Of a stretch of DNA of 9,921 bases, positions 1 through 5,871 are shown in pieces. Every line of letters starts with the position of its first letter. Within the stretch, counting starts at the first letter, position 1. The notes under the pieces were generated by a model. It worked only from the letters and a program-made list of their open reading frames with translations, did no database searches and was not told where the DNA came from. This DNA comes from Victivallales bacterium (GTDB taxonomy: Bacteria; Verrucomicrobiota; Lentisphaeria; Oligosphaerales; Lenti-02), in assembly GCA_018648945.1 (NCBI GenBank), contig JABGQJ010000251.1:1-9921 (forward strand), read 5' to 3'. A program made the translations under genes and the position numbers.

Positions 1-2
1 GG

Positions 3-404
3 CTCCTGCCCATGGTCGAGGCGCACTCCGAGGCGACCGGTCGGAAGCCCCTGGCGGTGAGTACCGACGACGGGTACACCTCCGAGGACAACCTGGAACG
101 TCTCGTCGGGGAAGGGGTTGAGGTCGTGTCCTTCAGCGGTGCCAAGGGCCGCCGCGCGCTTGGCGACGACATCTACGAGTGCGACGCGGCCCGCTTGCTG
201 CGCAACGAGCGCAGTGCGGTGGAGTCGACCATGTTCACGCTCAAGCACAAGCTCGGACTGCGACGCTTCTGCAGGCGGGGGATCGAGGGCGTCCGCGCCG
301 ACCTGTCCGCAACCGTGTTCGCCCACAATCTCTGGCGACTCGCCCACGTCCGGTCGGCCAAGCAACGGGAGGAGGAAAGCCCCGGCCGCCGCACATCGGC
401 CTGA
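3..404 (+). CDS. DDE transposase, C-terminal fragment (5' end outside window)
   Basis: This is the C-terminal part of an RNase-H-fold DDE transposase, the enzyme that cuts and joins insertion-sequence ends. The frame is open to the window's left edge, so the gene starts upstream; the ATG at 12 is probably internal. Counting from it, the motif STDDGY (residues 17-22) fits the second catalytic aspartate of the 'ADxGYxSxxN' type, and ERSAVESTMFTLKHK (66-80) supplies the likely catalytic glutamate E71. The following RRGIEGVRADL and VFAHNLWRL segments resemble the ends of ISNCY-type transposases. Family members are usually about 400-450 residues, so roughly two thirds is missing on the left. The frame is intact to its TGA at 402-404. 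The ISNCY assignment is from memory of the family pattern; IS5/IS1182-like relatives are alternatives. Confidence 0.72.
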   Translation, partial: LLPMVEAHSEATGRKPLAVSTDDGYTSEDNLERLVGEGVEVVSFSGAKGRRALGDDIYECDAARLLRNERSAVESTMFTLKHKLGLRRFCRRGIEGVRADLSATVFAHNLWRLAHVRSAKQREEESPGRRTSA

Positions 405-462
405 GCGACGACCGAAAAACCCACCGCGACCGACCCCGCAGGAGCCGGGAGGGTCGCCCGTG

Positions 463-493
463 TCCGGAAACGGTCCGTCTCGCCGTTTCTGGA
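463..493. other. Strong hairpin downstream of the transposase
   Basis: An 11-base stem (463-473 pairing with 483-493, one G-T wobble) encloses a 9-base loop. It lies 58 bases after the transposase stop codon. It could end transposase transcription or be part of the element's end structure, but no T-tract follows, so a classical intrinsic terminator is not supported. Confidence 0.45.
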
Positions 494-562
494 CGCGCGG
501 GGCCGCCTGGGGACGCCTGGGGGCCACCAAAACCCCGCCGCGCAACGCGACGCGCTCCAGGC

Positions 563-580
563 CGGGCCGACTTCGGCCCG
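563..580. other. GC-rich hairpin near the IS right end
   Basis: A perfect 7-base stem CGGGCCG/CGGCCCG (563-569 with 574-580) has an ACTT loop. It lies about 20-40 bases before the presumed junction between the insertion sequence and the Ubl gene. Role unknown: a subterminal structure of the element or a transcript-stabilising stem are both possible. No T-tract follows. Confidence 0.4.
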
Positions 581-600
581 AAACCGACCCCCGAGAGGCT

Positions 601-747
601 TTGTGGATACCCTCGAGCTACAAGTTCCACCACAAGGCGACCGGGCGGCAGTTGTTGGACGAACAGACCTTGCGCGATGCCGGCGTTCGCGATGGCGATG
701 TCCTGCGCGTGCAGCCCGAGATCACGGCTGGCGCGAGGGCGCGGTGA
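601..747 (+). pseudogene. Ubiquitin-like protein (YukD/EsaB-type), C-terminal half only
   Basis: The frame ending at TGA 745-747 encodes about 47 residues that look like the second half of a bacterial ubiquitin-like beta-grasp domain: YKFHHKATGRQL, then DEQTLRDAGVRDGDVLRV, then PEITAG followed by ARAR. The 'xATGRxLxxxxTLxxAGVxDGDxLxL' pattern is typical of YukD-like Ubls; a complete domain is about 75-90 residues, so about the first half (strands 1-2 and most of the helix) is absent. Upstream of about 601 the same frame reads through insertion-sequence DNA with arginine/proline-rich nonsense, so the gene appears broken by the element. A TTG at 601 or upstream starts could still yield a short product. 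The glycine before ARAR could become the conjugating C-terminus after trimming by the downstream JAMM protease (inference). The TGA overlaps the E1 start codon (GTGA), which supports an originally translated, coupled gene. It supplies the expected modifier for this operon. Confidence 0.68.
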
Positions 748-2018
748 AGCCGCCGTCACAACCAGAGCGCTCGCTGCCGCCACCGCCGGAACAAGTGGTG
801 AGGATCACGACCGAATCCCTCGAGGACGGGGATCGATTCAGCCGTTTCGAGCTGATCTCCTGGTGGGATCAGGAGCGGATGCGGCAAGCCAAGGTGCTGG
901 TGATCGGGGCCGGTGCCCTCGGCAACGAGATCCTGAAGAACTGCGCCCTGTTGGGAATCGGCAATGTGCTGGTCGCCGACATGGACGTGATCGAGAACTC
1001 GAACTTGTCCCGGTCCGTCCTGTTCAGAGCCGCCGACAGCGGTGCCCCCAAGGCGGAGACGGCATGCCGGGGCGCCCGGGGAATCTACCCGGAGATGAAC
1101 ATCCACCCGTTCAACGGCAACATCGTCCACGATCTCGGTCTGGGCGTCTACCTGTGGGCGGATGTCATCATCGGTGGCCTGGACAATCGCGAGGCCCGCG
1201 TGGCCATGAACAGCGGGGCCTTCTTCGCCCGCAAACCGTGGATCGATGGCGCGATCGAGGTGCTCGACGGGGTGGCGCGCGTGTTCAGCCCGGCAGATGA
1301 CGGCCCCTGCTACGAGTGCACGATGAGCGCGACGGACTGGAAGATGCTCGAGAACCGGCGCTCCTGCGCCCTGCTGACCCGGGAACAGATGCTCAGCGGC
1401 AAGGTGCCCACCACGCCCACCACCGCCAGCATCGTGGCCGGAATCGAGATGCAGGAAGCGACCAAGATCATCCATGGCATCGCGCCCATGGCGGGGCGGG
1501 CCCTGATCTACAATGGCCTGAACGCGGATTCCTACCCGGTCACCTACCAACGGAAGGAGGACTGCTACGGTCACGAGACCTACCAGGAGCTTCTCCTGCT
1601 TGGTTGCGGGGTTGCCGATCTCACCGTGGGCGAACTGCTGGTGCGGGCGCGCCAGGATCTGGGGAGCGAGTCGGCCGTCATTGGCCTGGCCCGGGATGTG
1701 ATCTCCCACCTCAGTTGTCCGGTCTGCTTCAGCCAGGAGGAGGTGTTCAAATCCCTGGGCAAGGTCACGGAGGCGGACGCGGTCTGCCCCGATTGCGGCA
1801 AGACCCGGGTTCCGGTCACCTTCACGACGCTTGGTCTCGACGACCAGCTTGATGGCGTTCGCTTCTCCGAATTGGGCGTGCCCCTCTTCGACATTGTCAC
1901 GGCCCGCAGTGGCGAGCGCTCGATTTCCTATGTGTTCGACGGCGATGCGGCCCGGCTCCTCGGCCCGCTCCCGACCCGTCTGTCCTTGATGGATTCCCCA
2001 CCCGAGGGAGGAGAGTAG
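744..2018 (+). CDS. E1-like ubiquitin-activating enzyme (ThiF/MoeB/UBA fold) with C-terminal zinc ribbon
   Basis: This 424-residue protein should adenylate the Ubl C-terminus with ATP and pass it on as a thioester. The GTG at 744 is chosen because it overlaps the Ubl stop (GTGA), has GAGGG just upstream, and drops arginine-rich upstream sequence. Visible motifs: RFSRFELISWW (31-41), the RYxR-like E1 lead-in; GAGALGNE (55-62), the nucleotide-binding loop; ADMDVIENSNLSR (78-90), the acidic ATP/Mg and arginine motif; K103; LDNREAR (146-152); and VPTTPTTASIVAGIEMQEATK (221-241), the E1 crossover region. C189/C192 form a CxxC knuckle. C208, just before the crossover region, is the best candidate thioester cysteine, though not certain. 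A C-terminal extension carries CPVC (325-328) and CPDC (348-351), a second zinc site that may recruit E2 or Ubl. The JAMM gene begins 3 bases after its stop. E1 identity is firm; substrate identity is inferred from the neighbouring Ubl. Confidence 0.93.
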   Translation: MKPPSQPERSLPPPPEQVVRITTESLEDGDRFSRFELISWWDQERMRQAKVLVIGAGALGNEILKNCALLGIGNVLVADMDVIENSNLSRSVLFRAADSGAPKAETACRGARGIYPEMNIHPFNGNIVHDLGLGVYLWADVIIGGLDNREARVAMNSGAFFARKPWIDGAIEVLDGVARVFSPADDGPCYECTMSATDWKMLENRRSCALLTREQMLSGKVPTTPTTASIVAGIEMQEATKIIHGIAPMAGRALIYNGLNADSYPVTYQRKEDCYGHETYQELLLLGCGVADLTVGELLVRARQDLGSESAVIGLARDVISHLSCPVCFSQEEVFKSLGKVTEADAVCPDCGKTRVPVTFTTLGLDDQLDGVRFSELGVPLFDIVTARSGERSISYVFDGDAARLLGPLPTRLSLMDSPPEGGE

Positions 2019-2021
2019 GAC

Positions 2022-3392
2022 ATGCCAAAGAAGAATAAGAGTGCCACCGAAGGCGAGAAGCCCGTGATCGACTATCGGGACACGCCACAAGGCGACGCCG
2101 TAGCTCAGCCGTTCCCGGCCAAGGTCTCCGACGAGTACCGGGTGCACATCTCCCGCGCTGCCTACCGGCGCATGAAGGCCCATGCCGCCACCAGCGACGA
2201 AGTGGAGCTCTGCGGCGTGCTGGTCGGCGAGGTCTGCCGGGACGACCAGGGCCTGTACCTGAGCGTCACCGGCGCCATCGAGGGCGAGGGGGCAAACACC
2301 TACGGAACCCAGGTGACGTTTACCCAGCAGACGTGGGACCACATCCACTCCGTGCGCGAACGGGACCACCCCACGGCCCGGATCGTTGGCTGGTTCCATA
2401 CCCATCCGGGGTTCGGCGTCTTTCTCTCCGGCATGGACACGTTCATCCAGGAGAACTTCTTCAACGCGCCCTACCAGATCGCCGTGGTTCTCGAAACGAA
2501 GACGAAGCAGGAGGGGTGCTTTGGCTGGGTGGACGGCAAGATCACCGCCCTGCAGCGCTACTGGGTGGGCGACCGAGAGGTGCGCCTGGCAACGGGGGGA
2601 GCCGAACCCTTCGAGAATGGGGGCAACGGGCAGAGCGAGACGCCGGAGAACGTGTCTGTCGAGACTGTCGGCCACTTCCGGCCAGAGGATCCGCAGCCGC
2701 CTCTTCCCGGGTTCAAGAGCCTGATCGTGCTGGCGGTTCTCTGCGTCGCATTCGGGGTGTTCTGGGGATACAGCCTGACGCGCAAGGCGATGTTGCAGGC
2801 GTTGCAGACGGAGTTCTACAGCCTGATGGAGTTTGCCGGCATCAACAGTGCTGCGGCTCAGGATCTGGGAGAGGTCCGGGAGAAGGTGGCCGCCGTGCGC
2901 CAGGCTACGGAGAAGGCAGGCGAGGACGAACAGGCGAAGACGCTGCTGGCGGTCGAGCAGGTCCTCGCCAGCTACGAGAAGGACTACGTCGCGCGCGACC
3001 GCGGGACCTTCCGGAAGAGCCTGGCCAAGCTTGCCAAACGGCGGCAACACCTGGGCGAGCGAGTCGAGGCAGCGAACGTGGCTGCCCACGAGCTCAAGAT
3101 GTACATCGTCGATATCTACATGTTGCGCGTGCAGGAAGTTCTGTACCGGGCCAAGGCTGCCAAGCTGGAAGAGCTGCCGCGACCGGACGCCGCCATGGTT
3201 CGCCAACTTGTCGGCCGCATTCTGGAAATCGAGCCAAGATACAAAGAGGCGCTCCGGAAGGCGATGCCCGAGTTGATGCGATCCCTCTACCCGTCGCAGA
3301 ACACGAAGGGGAAGACACCCAAGGCCCCCCCGAAGAAGGCCCCGGCGACAGCGCAGAAGAAGGGCCCCGAGGCACCGAAGAAGGAAGACTAG
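2022..3392 (+). CDS. JAMM/JAB-domain Ubl isopeptidase with transmembrane anchor, coiled coil and Lys/Pro-rich tail
   Basis: The 456-residue protein starts with an N-terminal JAB (MPN+) metalloprotease domain, residues about 38-185. All zinc-site parts are visible: E62 in ELCGVLVG, then HTHP (126-129) with H126 and H128, and S136/D139 in FLSGMD. The enzyme should cleave after the Ubl glycine, either to mature the Ubl or to remove it from targets. Residues 233-250 form one clear transmembrane helix. Residues about 254-375 are helical and charged, probably coiled coil, and the last 30 residues are lysine-, alanine- and proline-rich. With one membrane pass, the JAMM domain and the coiled coil should lie on opposite sides; a cytosolic JAMM is most likely. 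GGGAGGAG (2006-2013) precedes the ATG with good spacing. Soluble JAB proteins are the usual form in Bil/Bub operons, so the anchor and long tail are unusual. JAMM activity is strongly supported; topology is inferred. Confidence 0.94.
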   Translation: MPKKNKSATEGEKPVIDYRDTPQGDAVAQPFPAKVSDEYRVHISRAAYRRMKAHAATSDEVELCGVLVGEVCRDDQGLYLSVTGAIEGEGANTYGTQVTFTQQTWDHIHSVRERDHPTARIVGWFHTHPGFGVFLSGMDTFIQENFFNAPYQIAVVLETKTKQEGCFGWVDGKITALQRYWVGDREVRLATGGAEPFENGGNGQSETPENVSVETVGHFRPEDPQPPLPGFKSLIVLAVLCVAFGVFWGYSLTRKAMLQALQTEFYSLMEFAGINSAAAQDLGEVREKVAAVRQATEKAGEDEQAKTLLAVEQVLASYEKDYVARDRGTFRKSLAKLAKRRQHLGERVEAANVAAHELKMYIVDIYMLRVQEVLYRAKAAKLEELPRPDAAMVRQLVGRILEIEPRYKEALRKAMPELMRSLYPSQNTKGKTPKAPPKKAPATAQKKGPEAPKKED

Positions 3393-3395
3393 CCC

Positions 3396-4466
3396 ATGCC
3401 TGACATTGTCATTACCAGCGACGAACTGAAGAACCCGCACGTCGACGAGGTTGTGAACCTCGAGAAGTCCCTGACGCGCTCGGATGCGAAGTTCGTCGAT
3501 GATGTCCCCACGCCGCTCTACCTGAACCCGATCTTCTACTATGCCGTGGCTTCGTCCCTGGCCGCGCTCGTCGTGTGGCTCTCGCTGGAGCCGTTCTTCG
3601 ACGACGGCGCGCGAGGGCTGGCCATCCCATTTGTGAGCGACTACCTGCTATTCGGGCCGGTGGCGGGCGGCTTGGGTCTGGCCGCAGGTGCGGTATACGG
3701 GATCGCGAACCGGAACTTCGGCCAGGCGGCCACCTGCGGCATCATCGGGTTGGGCGTGGGCCTGGGAGCAACCGTGGTCACCACCGTGGTCGCCGACATC
3801 CTGTTTGGCATGACCAGTGGGCTGGCCGTCAGCATCCAGGGCGGTCTCGACATGGTGCCGGAGGGGGAGTTCCCCCTCCGCGGCATCGCGTTCTTCCTTT
3901 TCGCCTGCGGTCGCGGCCTGGCTTGGTGTGTGGTCAGCATGGGGGCCGGGCTGGGGTTGGGAGTCGCCCTGAAGTCCAAGAAGCTGACGCTGAACGGGCT
4001 CGCGGGCGGGATGGTCGGCGGCCTGCTGGGTGGCTTGCTGTTCGACCCCGTATCTCGCTTCCTGAGCAGCAATGTCGGCGACGGGGCGCTTAGCCGCGGC
4101 ATCGGCATCGTTGCCGTTGGGGCGTTGGTTGGCCTCTTCGTCGGTCTCTTCGAGAATATCAGCAAGGATGCATGGTTCGTGATGCTCCAGGGGCCGTTGG
4201 CCGGGAAGCAGTTCGTGATCTTCAAGTCCCCCATGATCCTGGGCTCGGCGCCCAAATGCGATGTGTACCTGTTCAAGGATCCGGCCATCGACCCCAAGCA
4301 CGCGACCGTGGCCAAGAGCGGAAGCCGTTATCTTCTGAGCGACGGTGGCAGCCCCAACGGCACCAGCGTCAACGGTCGGCAGGTAGATAAGCACATCCTC
4401 CAGCCGGGCGACGTGATCGCCTTGGGGGATACTGTTCTACGGTATCAGGAACGCGTACGAGGATAG
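3396..4466 (+). CDS. Polytopic membrane protein with C-terminal FHA domain
   Basis: A 356-residue protein with a short soluble N-terminus (1-43), a glycine-rich membrane region (44-252) and a C-terminal forkhead-associated domain (about 260-353). Likely membrane segments are 44-62, 82-102, 111-135, 164-189, 203-216 and 234-252; repeated GxxxG-type glycines resemble glycine-zipper packing. FHA landmarks: MILGSAPKCDVYL, DPKHATV, YLLSDGGSPNGTSVNGRQV and LQPGDVIALGDTVLRYQ. FHA domains bind phosphothreonine peptides. Here the usual GR is GS (283-284) and the usual SRxH serine position reads DPKH (299-302), while H302 and the NGTSVNG loop remain, so phosphate binding may be weakened. The gene lies 3 bases after the JAMM gene and 10 before a RING-like gene. 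FHA domains also occur with YukD-like Ubls in type VII secretion, so a receptor or scaffold at the membrane is plausible. No kinase is encoded in the window. Confidence 0.87.
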   Translation: MPDIVITSDELKNPHVDEVVNLEKSLTRSDAKFVDDVPTPLYLNPIFYYAVASSLAALVVWLSLEPFFDDGARGLAIPFVSDYLLFGPVAGGLGLAAGAVYGIANRNFGQAATCGIIGLGVGLGATVVTTVVADILFGMTSGLAVSIQGGLDMVPEGEFPLRGIAFFLFACGRGLAWCVVSMGAGLGLGVALKSKKLTLNGLAGGMVGGLLGGLLFDPVSRFLSSNVGDGALSRGIGIVAVGALVGLFVGLFENISKDAWFVMLQGPLAGKQFVIFKSPMILGSAPKCDVYLFKDPAIDPKHATVAKSGSRYLLSDGGSPNGTSVNGRQVDKHILQPGDVIALGDTVLRYQERVRG

Positions 4467-4470
4467 GAGG
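4465..4470 (+). promoter_or_regulatory. Strong Shine-Dalgarno for the first zinc/RING-like gene
   Basis: AGGAGG lies 6 bases before the ATG at 4477 and overlaps the TAG stop of the FHA gene (4464-4466). This fixes the start of the next gene and shows independent strong initiation within the operon. Confidence 0.8.
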
Positions 4471-4476
4471 TTCGAG

Positions 4477-5235
4477 ATGGCGGTGAACACGATCGAGTGC
4501 CCGATGTGCGGGATCAGCCTTTCCTGCGATGACGAACACATTGGCGTGAAGCTGGAGTGTCCCTCCTGCGGGGGGGAATTCCGTTTGGTCGGGCCGGATG
4601 ACGGAGGAGCCGAAACGGCCGCGTCGTCCCCGGTGTCGGAGACCCCTGCGGCCACGGCATCCCCCAAACTGCCCGAGCGGATGAAGGCCAACCGGCTGCT
4701 GGATGGACGCGTCTGCCCGAAATGCCGGGGGGCGATCCTCTTTGGGGAAGACGTCCACAACTGCCAGGTCTGTGGGCAAACTCTGCACGAATCCTGCTGG
4801 GGAGAAGGCGGTTGCCCGTCTCCCCAATGTCGGGCCCGCTCAGCCGACGAGACGGTCATCGGCCTCAAGGATGCGCCCCTGGGCCTGAAGAAGCTCCCGT
4901 CGTCGTCGTCGTCTGGGTCCTCCGCGCCCCCAGAGGCGGAGTCGGGTGACACGAAGGAGTGCCGGTTCTGTGGCGAGCTGATTCTGCCCAGAGCCAGGAA
5001 GTGCCGGTTCTGTGGCGAGTTCCAGGACGAGAAGGATCGCAAGCCGGAGCCCAGCGGCAGCGACGACGAAGCGCTTACCGGCGGCGAGATCGCCCTGGGC
5101 GTGATCTGTAGCGGCATCGCCTGCATCGTGGGCATTGTCTGGATCTGCCAGGGGAAGAAGAAGGGCTGGAAGCTGCTCATGATCTCCCTGGTGGTGCAGG
5201 CTGTTCTTGCGATGATCAGAGCGGCGGCGAGGTAG
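4477..5235 (+). CDS. Membrane-anchored zinc-ribbon/RING-like protein, E3 candidate
   Basis: The 252-residue protein has four parts. Residues 8-31 hold a zinc ribbon (CPMC 8-11, CPSC 28-31). After a low-complexity linker, residues 80-118 give a binuclear treble clef of the prokaryotic RING family 1 type: C80, C83, C96, C99, H104, C107, C113, C118, including the signature LHESCWGEGGC. Residues 162-179 form another short ribbon made of two near-identical CRFC units. Two hydrophobic segments follow at about 204-224 and 231-248. Both termini should be cytosolic if they form a hairpin. RING folds recruit E2-Ubl and promote transfer, so this is a natural E3 or E3-adaptor candidate beside E1 and E2; activity is inferred. 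A serine run at 142-146 comes from a CGT trinucleotide repeat. The similar arrangement in the next two genes suggests paralogues. Confidence 0.85.
   Translation: MAVNTIECPMCGISLSCDDEHIGVKLECPSCGGEFRLVGPDDGGAETAASSPVSETPAATASPKLPERMKANRLLDGRVCPKCRGAILFGEDVHNCQVCGQTLHESCWGEGGCPSPQCRARSADETVIGLKDAPLGLKKLPSSSSSGSSAPPEAESGDTKECRFCGELILPRARKCRFCGEFQDEKDRKPEPSGSDDEALTGGEIALGVICSGIACIVGIVWICQGKKKGWKLLMISLVVQAVLAMIRAAAR
4898..4913 (+). repeat. CGT trinucleotide microsatellite in the linker
   Basis: Five exact tandem CGT units plus one base encode the serine run in the linker between the RING-like domain and the second zinc ribbon. In-frame slippage would only change linker length. Confidence 0.7.
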
Positions 5236-5573
5236 AAGCCGGACCATGCAACGCAGCGGTGGAACCATATGAAGAAACCTGACGTGAGAGTGGCCGGGGC
5301 CGATTTGGCCGGGAAATTCTGTGCGGTCTGCCAGACCGATATCCTGGCGGGCGAGGAGGTGGTGTGCTGCCCCAGTTGTTCGCTTCCCTATCATGCGGAA
5401 TGCTGGCAGGAGAACGGGGGGTGCGCCCAGTACGGCTGTCCCAGCGCCCCGCAGACCACCAAACCCGATCCAGCCGTCCATAATGGGGTGGCAGCGGCCT
5501 GGAACGAGGACAAATCCTGTCCGGCCTGTGGCGAGAAGATCAAGGGGAAGGCCGTGAAGTGCCGGTTCTGTGG
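4958..5573 (+). repeat. Three exact copies of a 16-base zinc-ribbon coding motif
   Basis: AGTGCCGGTTCTGTGG occurs at 4958-4973, 5000-5015 and 5558-5573. The first two copies extend to 20 identical bases and are 42 bases (14 codons) apart in one gene; the third is in the neighbouring gene. Each encodes CRFCG. Identity at the DNA level, including wobble positions, suggests recent duplication or gene conversion among the zinc ribbons. Confidence 0.75.
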
Positions 5574-5871
5574 TGCCACCTTCAACACCCGGGAGGCGAT
5601 GGCGGCGGGGACCTACGCCGAGCGGGAGTACGAAGGCAAGGAGGCGCTCAAGGCACGCAACCAAGTGATCCTCATCTTCCTGTTCTCCGCCACTGGGCTC
5701 TTGTCCCCCATCATGGCAATGGTGACCGCCAAGTTCCTCTTTTCCGCCTCCTGTTTTGGCATGGAGCACAAGCGCCTGCCCCCCGCTCTGAAGATGCTTG
5801 TGATCTGTGCCTTCTGCGTCTCCTGCCTGCTGTCCTTCATCGGCCTGCTTTGCTTCGCCTTCGATGGATGA
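5269..5871 (+). CDS. Second membrane-anchored RING-like/zinc-ribbon protein, E3 candidate
   Basis: This 200-residue protein repeats the layout of the gene before it without the first ribbon. The RING-like treble clef covers residues 18-57: C18, C21, C34, C37, H42, C45, C52, C57, with the signature YHAECWQENGGC. A zinc ribbon follows at 84-101 (CPAC and CRFC). Two transmembrane segments lie at about 132-154 and 174-197, with a cysteine-rich second helix. The ATG at 5269 follows a 33-base gap, the longest in the operon, with only a weak GGTGGA ribosome site; a nine-codon ATG mini-frame (5246-5272) overlaps the start. It is probably an E3 or adaptor acting with the E2 at the membrane (inference). 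It shares the CRFCG DNA repeat with the upstream gene, consistent with tandem duplication. The TGA is immediately followed by the possible GTG start of the protease gene. Confidence 0.83.
   Translation: MKKPDVRVAGADLAGKFCAVCQTDILAGEEVVCCPSCSLPYHAECWQENGGCAQYGCPSAPQTTKPDPAVHNGVAAAWNEDKSCPACGEKIKGKAVKCRFCGATFNTREAMAAGTYAEREYEGKEALKARNQVILIFLFSATGLLSPIMAMVTAKFLFSASCFGMEHKRLPPALKMLVICAFCVSCLLSFIGLLCFAFDG

Larger units (their letters stand above)
1..600 (+). mobile_element. Right-hand part of an insertion sequence (ISNCY-like)
   Basis: The left 404 bases encode a transposase C-terminus that enters the window already in frame, and bases 405 to about 600 are non-coding with two strong hairpins. At about 601 the sequence switches to the middle of a ubiquitin-like domain, which places the element's right boundary near 590-606. 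The exact end cannot be fixed because the left terminal inverted repeat and the left target-site copy lie outside the window. The element is oriented like the downstream operon. Boundary and family are inferences; the transposase remnant is seen directly. Confidence 0.6.

Noticed and set aside
118..600. N-terminal extension of the Ubl frame to ATG 118, which would make a 209-residue protein
   Set aside because: Bases 118-404 are the transposase in another frame and 405-600 is non-coding IS DNA; the encoded Arg/Pro/Ser-rich sequence has no beta-grasp features.
603..743. Extension of the E1 upstream to GTG 603
   Set aside because: The extra residues are the Ubl read in the wrong frame and show no domain; GTG 744 gives the normal E1 start and a GTGA overlap.
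179..1300. A 373-codon + strand frame spanning the IS/Ubl/E1 junction
   Set aside because: It is a +1/+2 shadow of the transposase, Ubl and E1 frames, with no recognisable domain.
756..3440. A very long minus-strand open frame (894 codons) opposite the E1 and JAMM genes
   Set aside because: It is the mirror of two genes with complete catalytic motifs on the + strand. Its composition (rich in Leu, Arg, His, Gly, Val) and lack of any domain are typical of antisense shadows in GC-rich codon-biased DNA.
3648..4394. A 248-codon minus-strand frame opposite the FHA gene
   Set aside because: Shadow of a gene with clear membrane segments and FHA motifs; its His/Gln/Ala-rich content has no domain.
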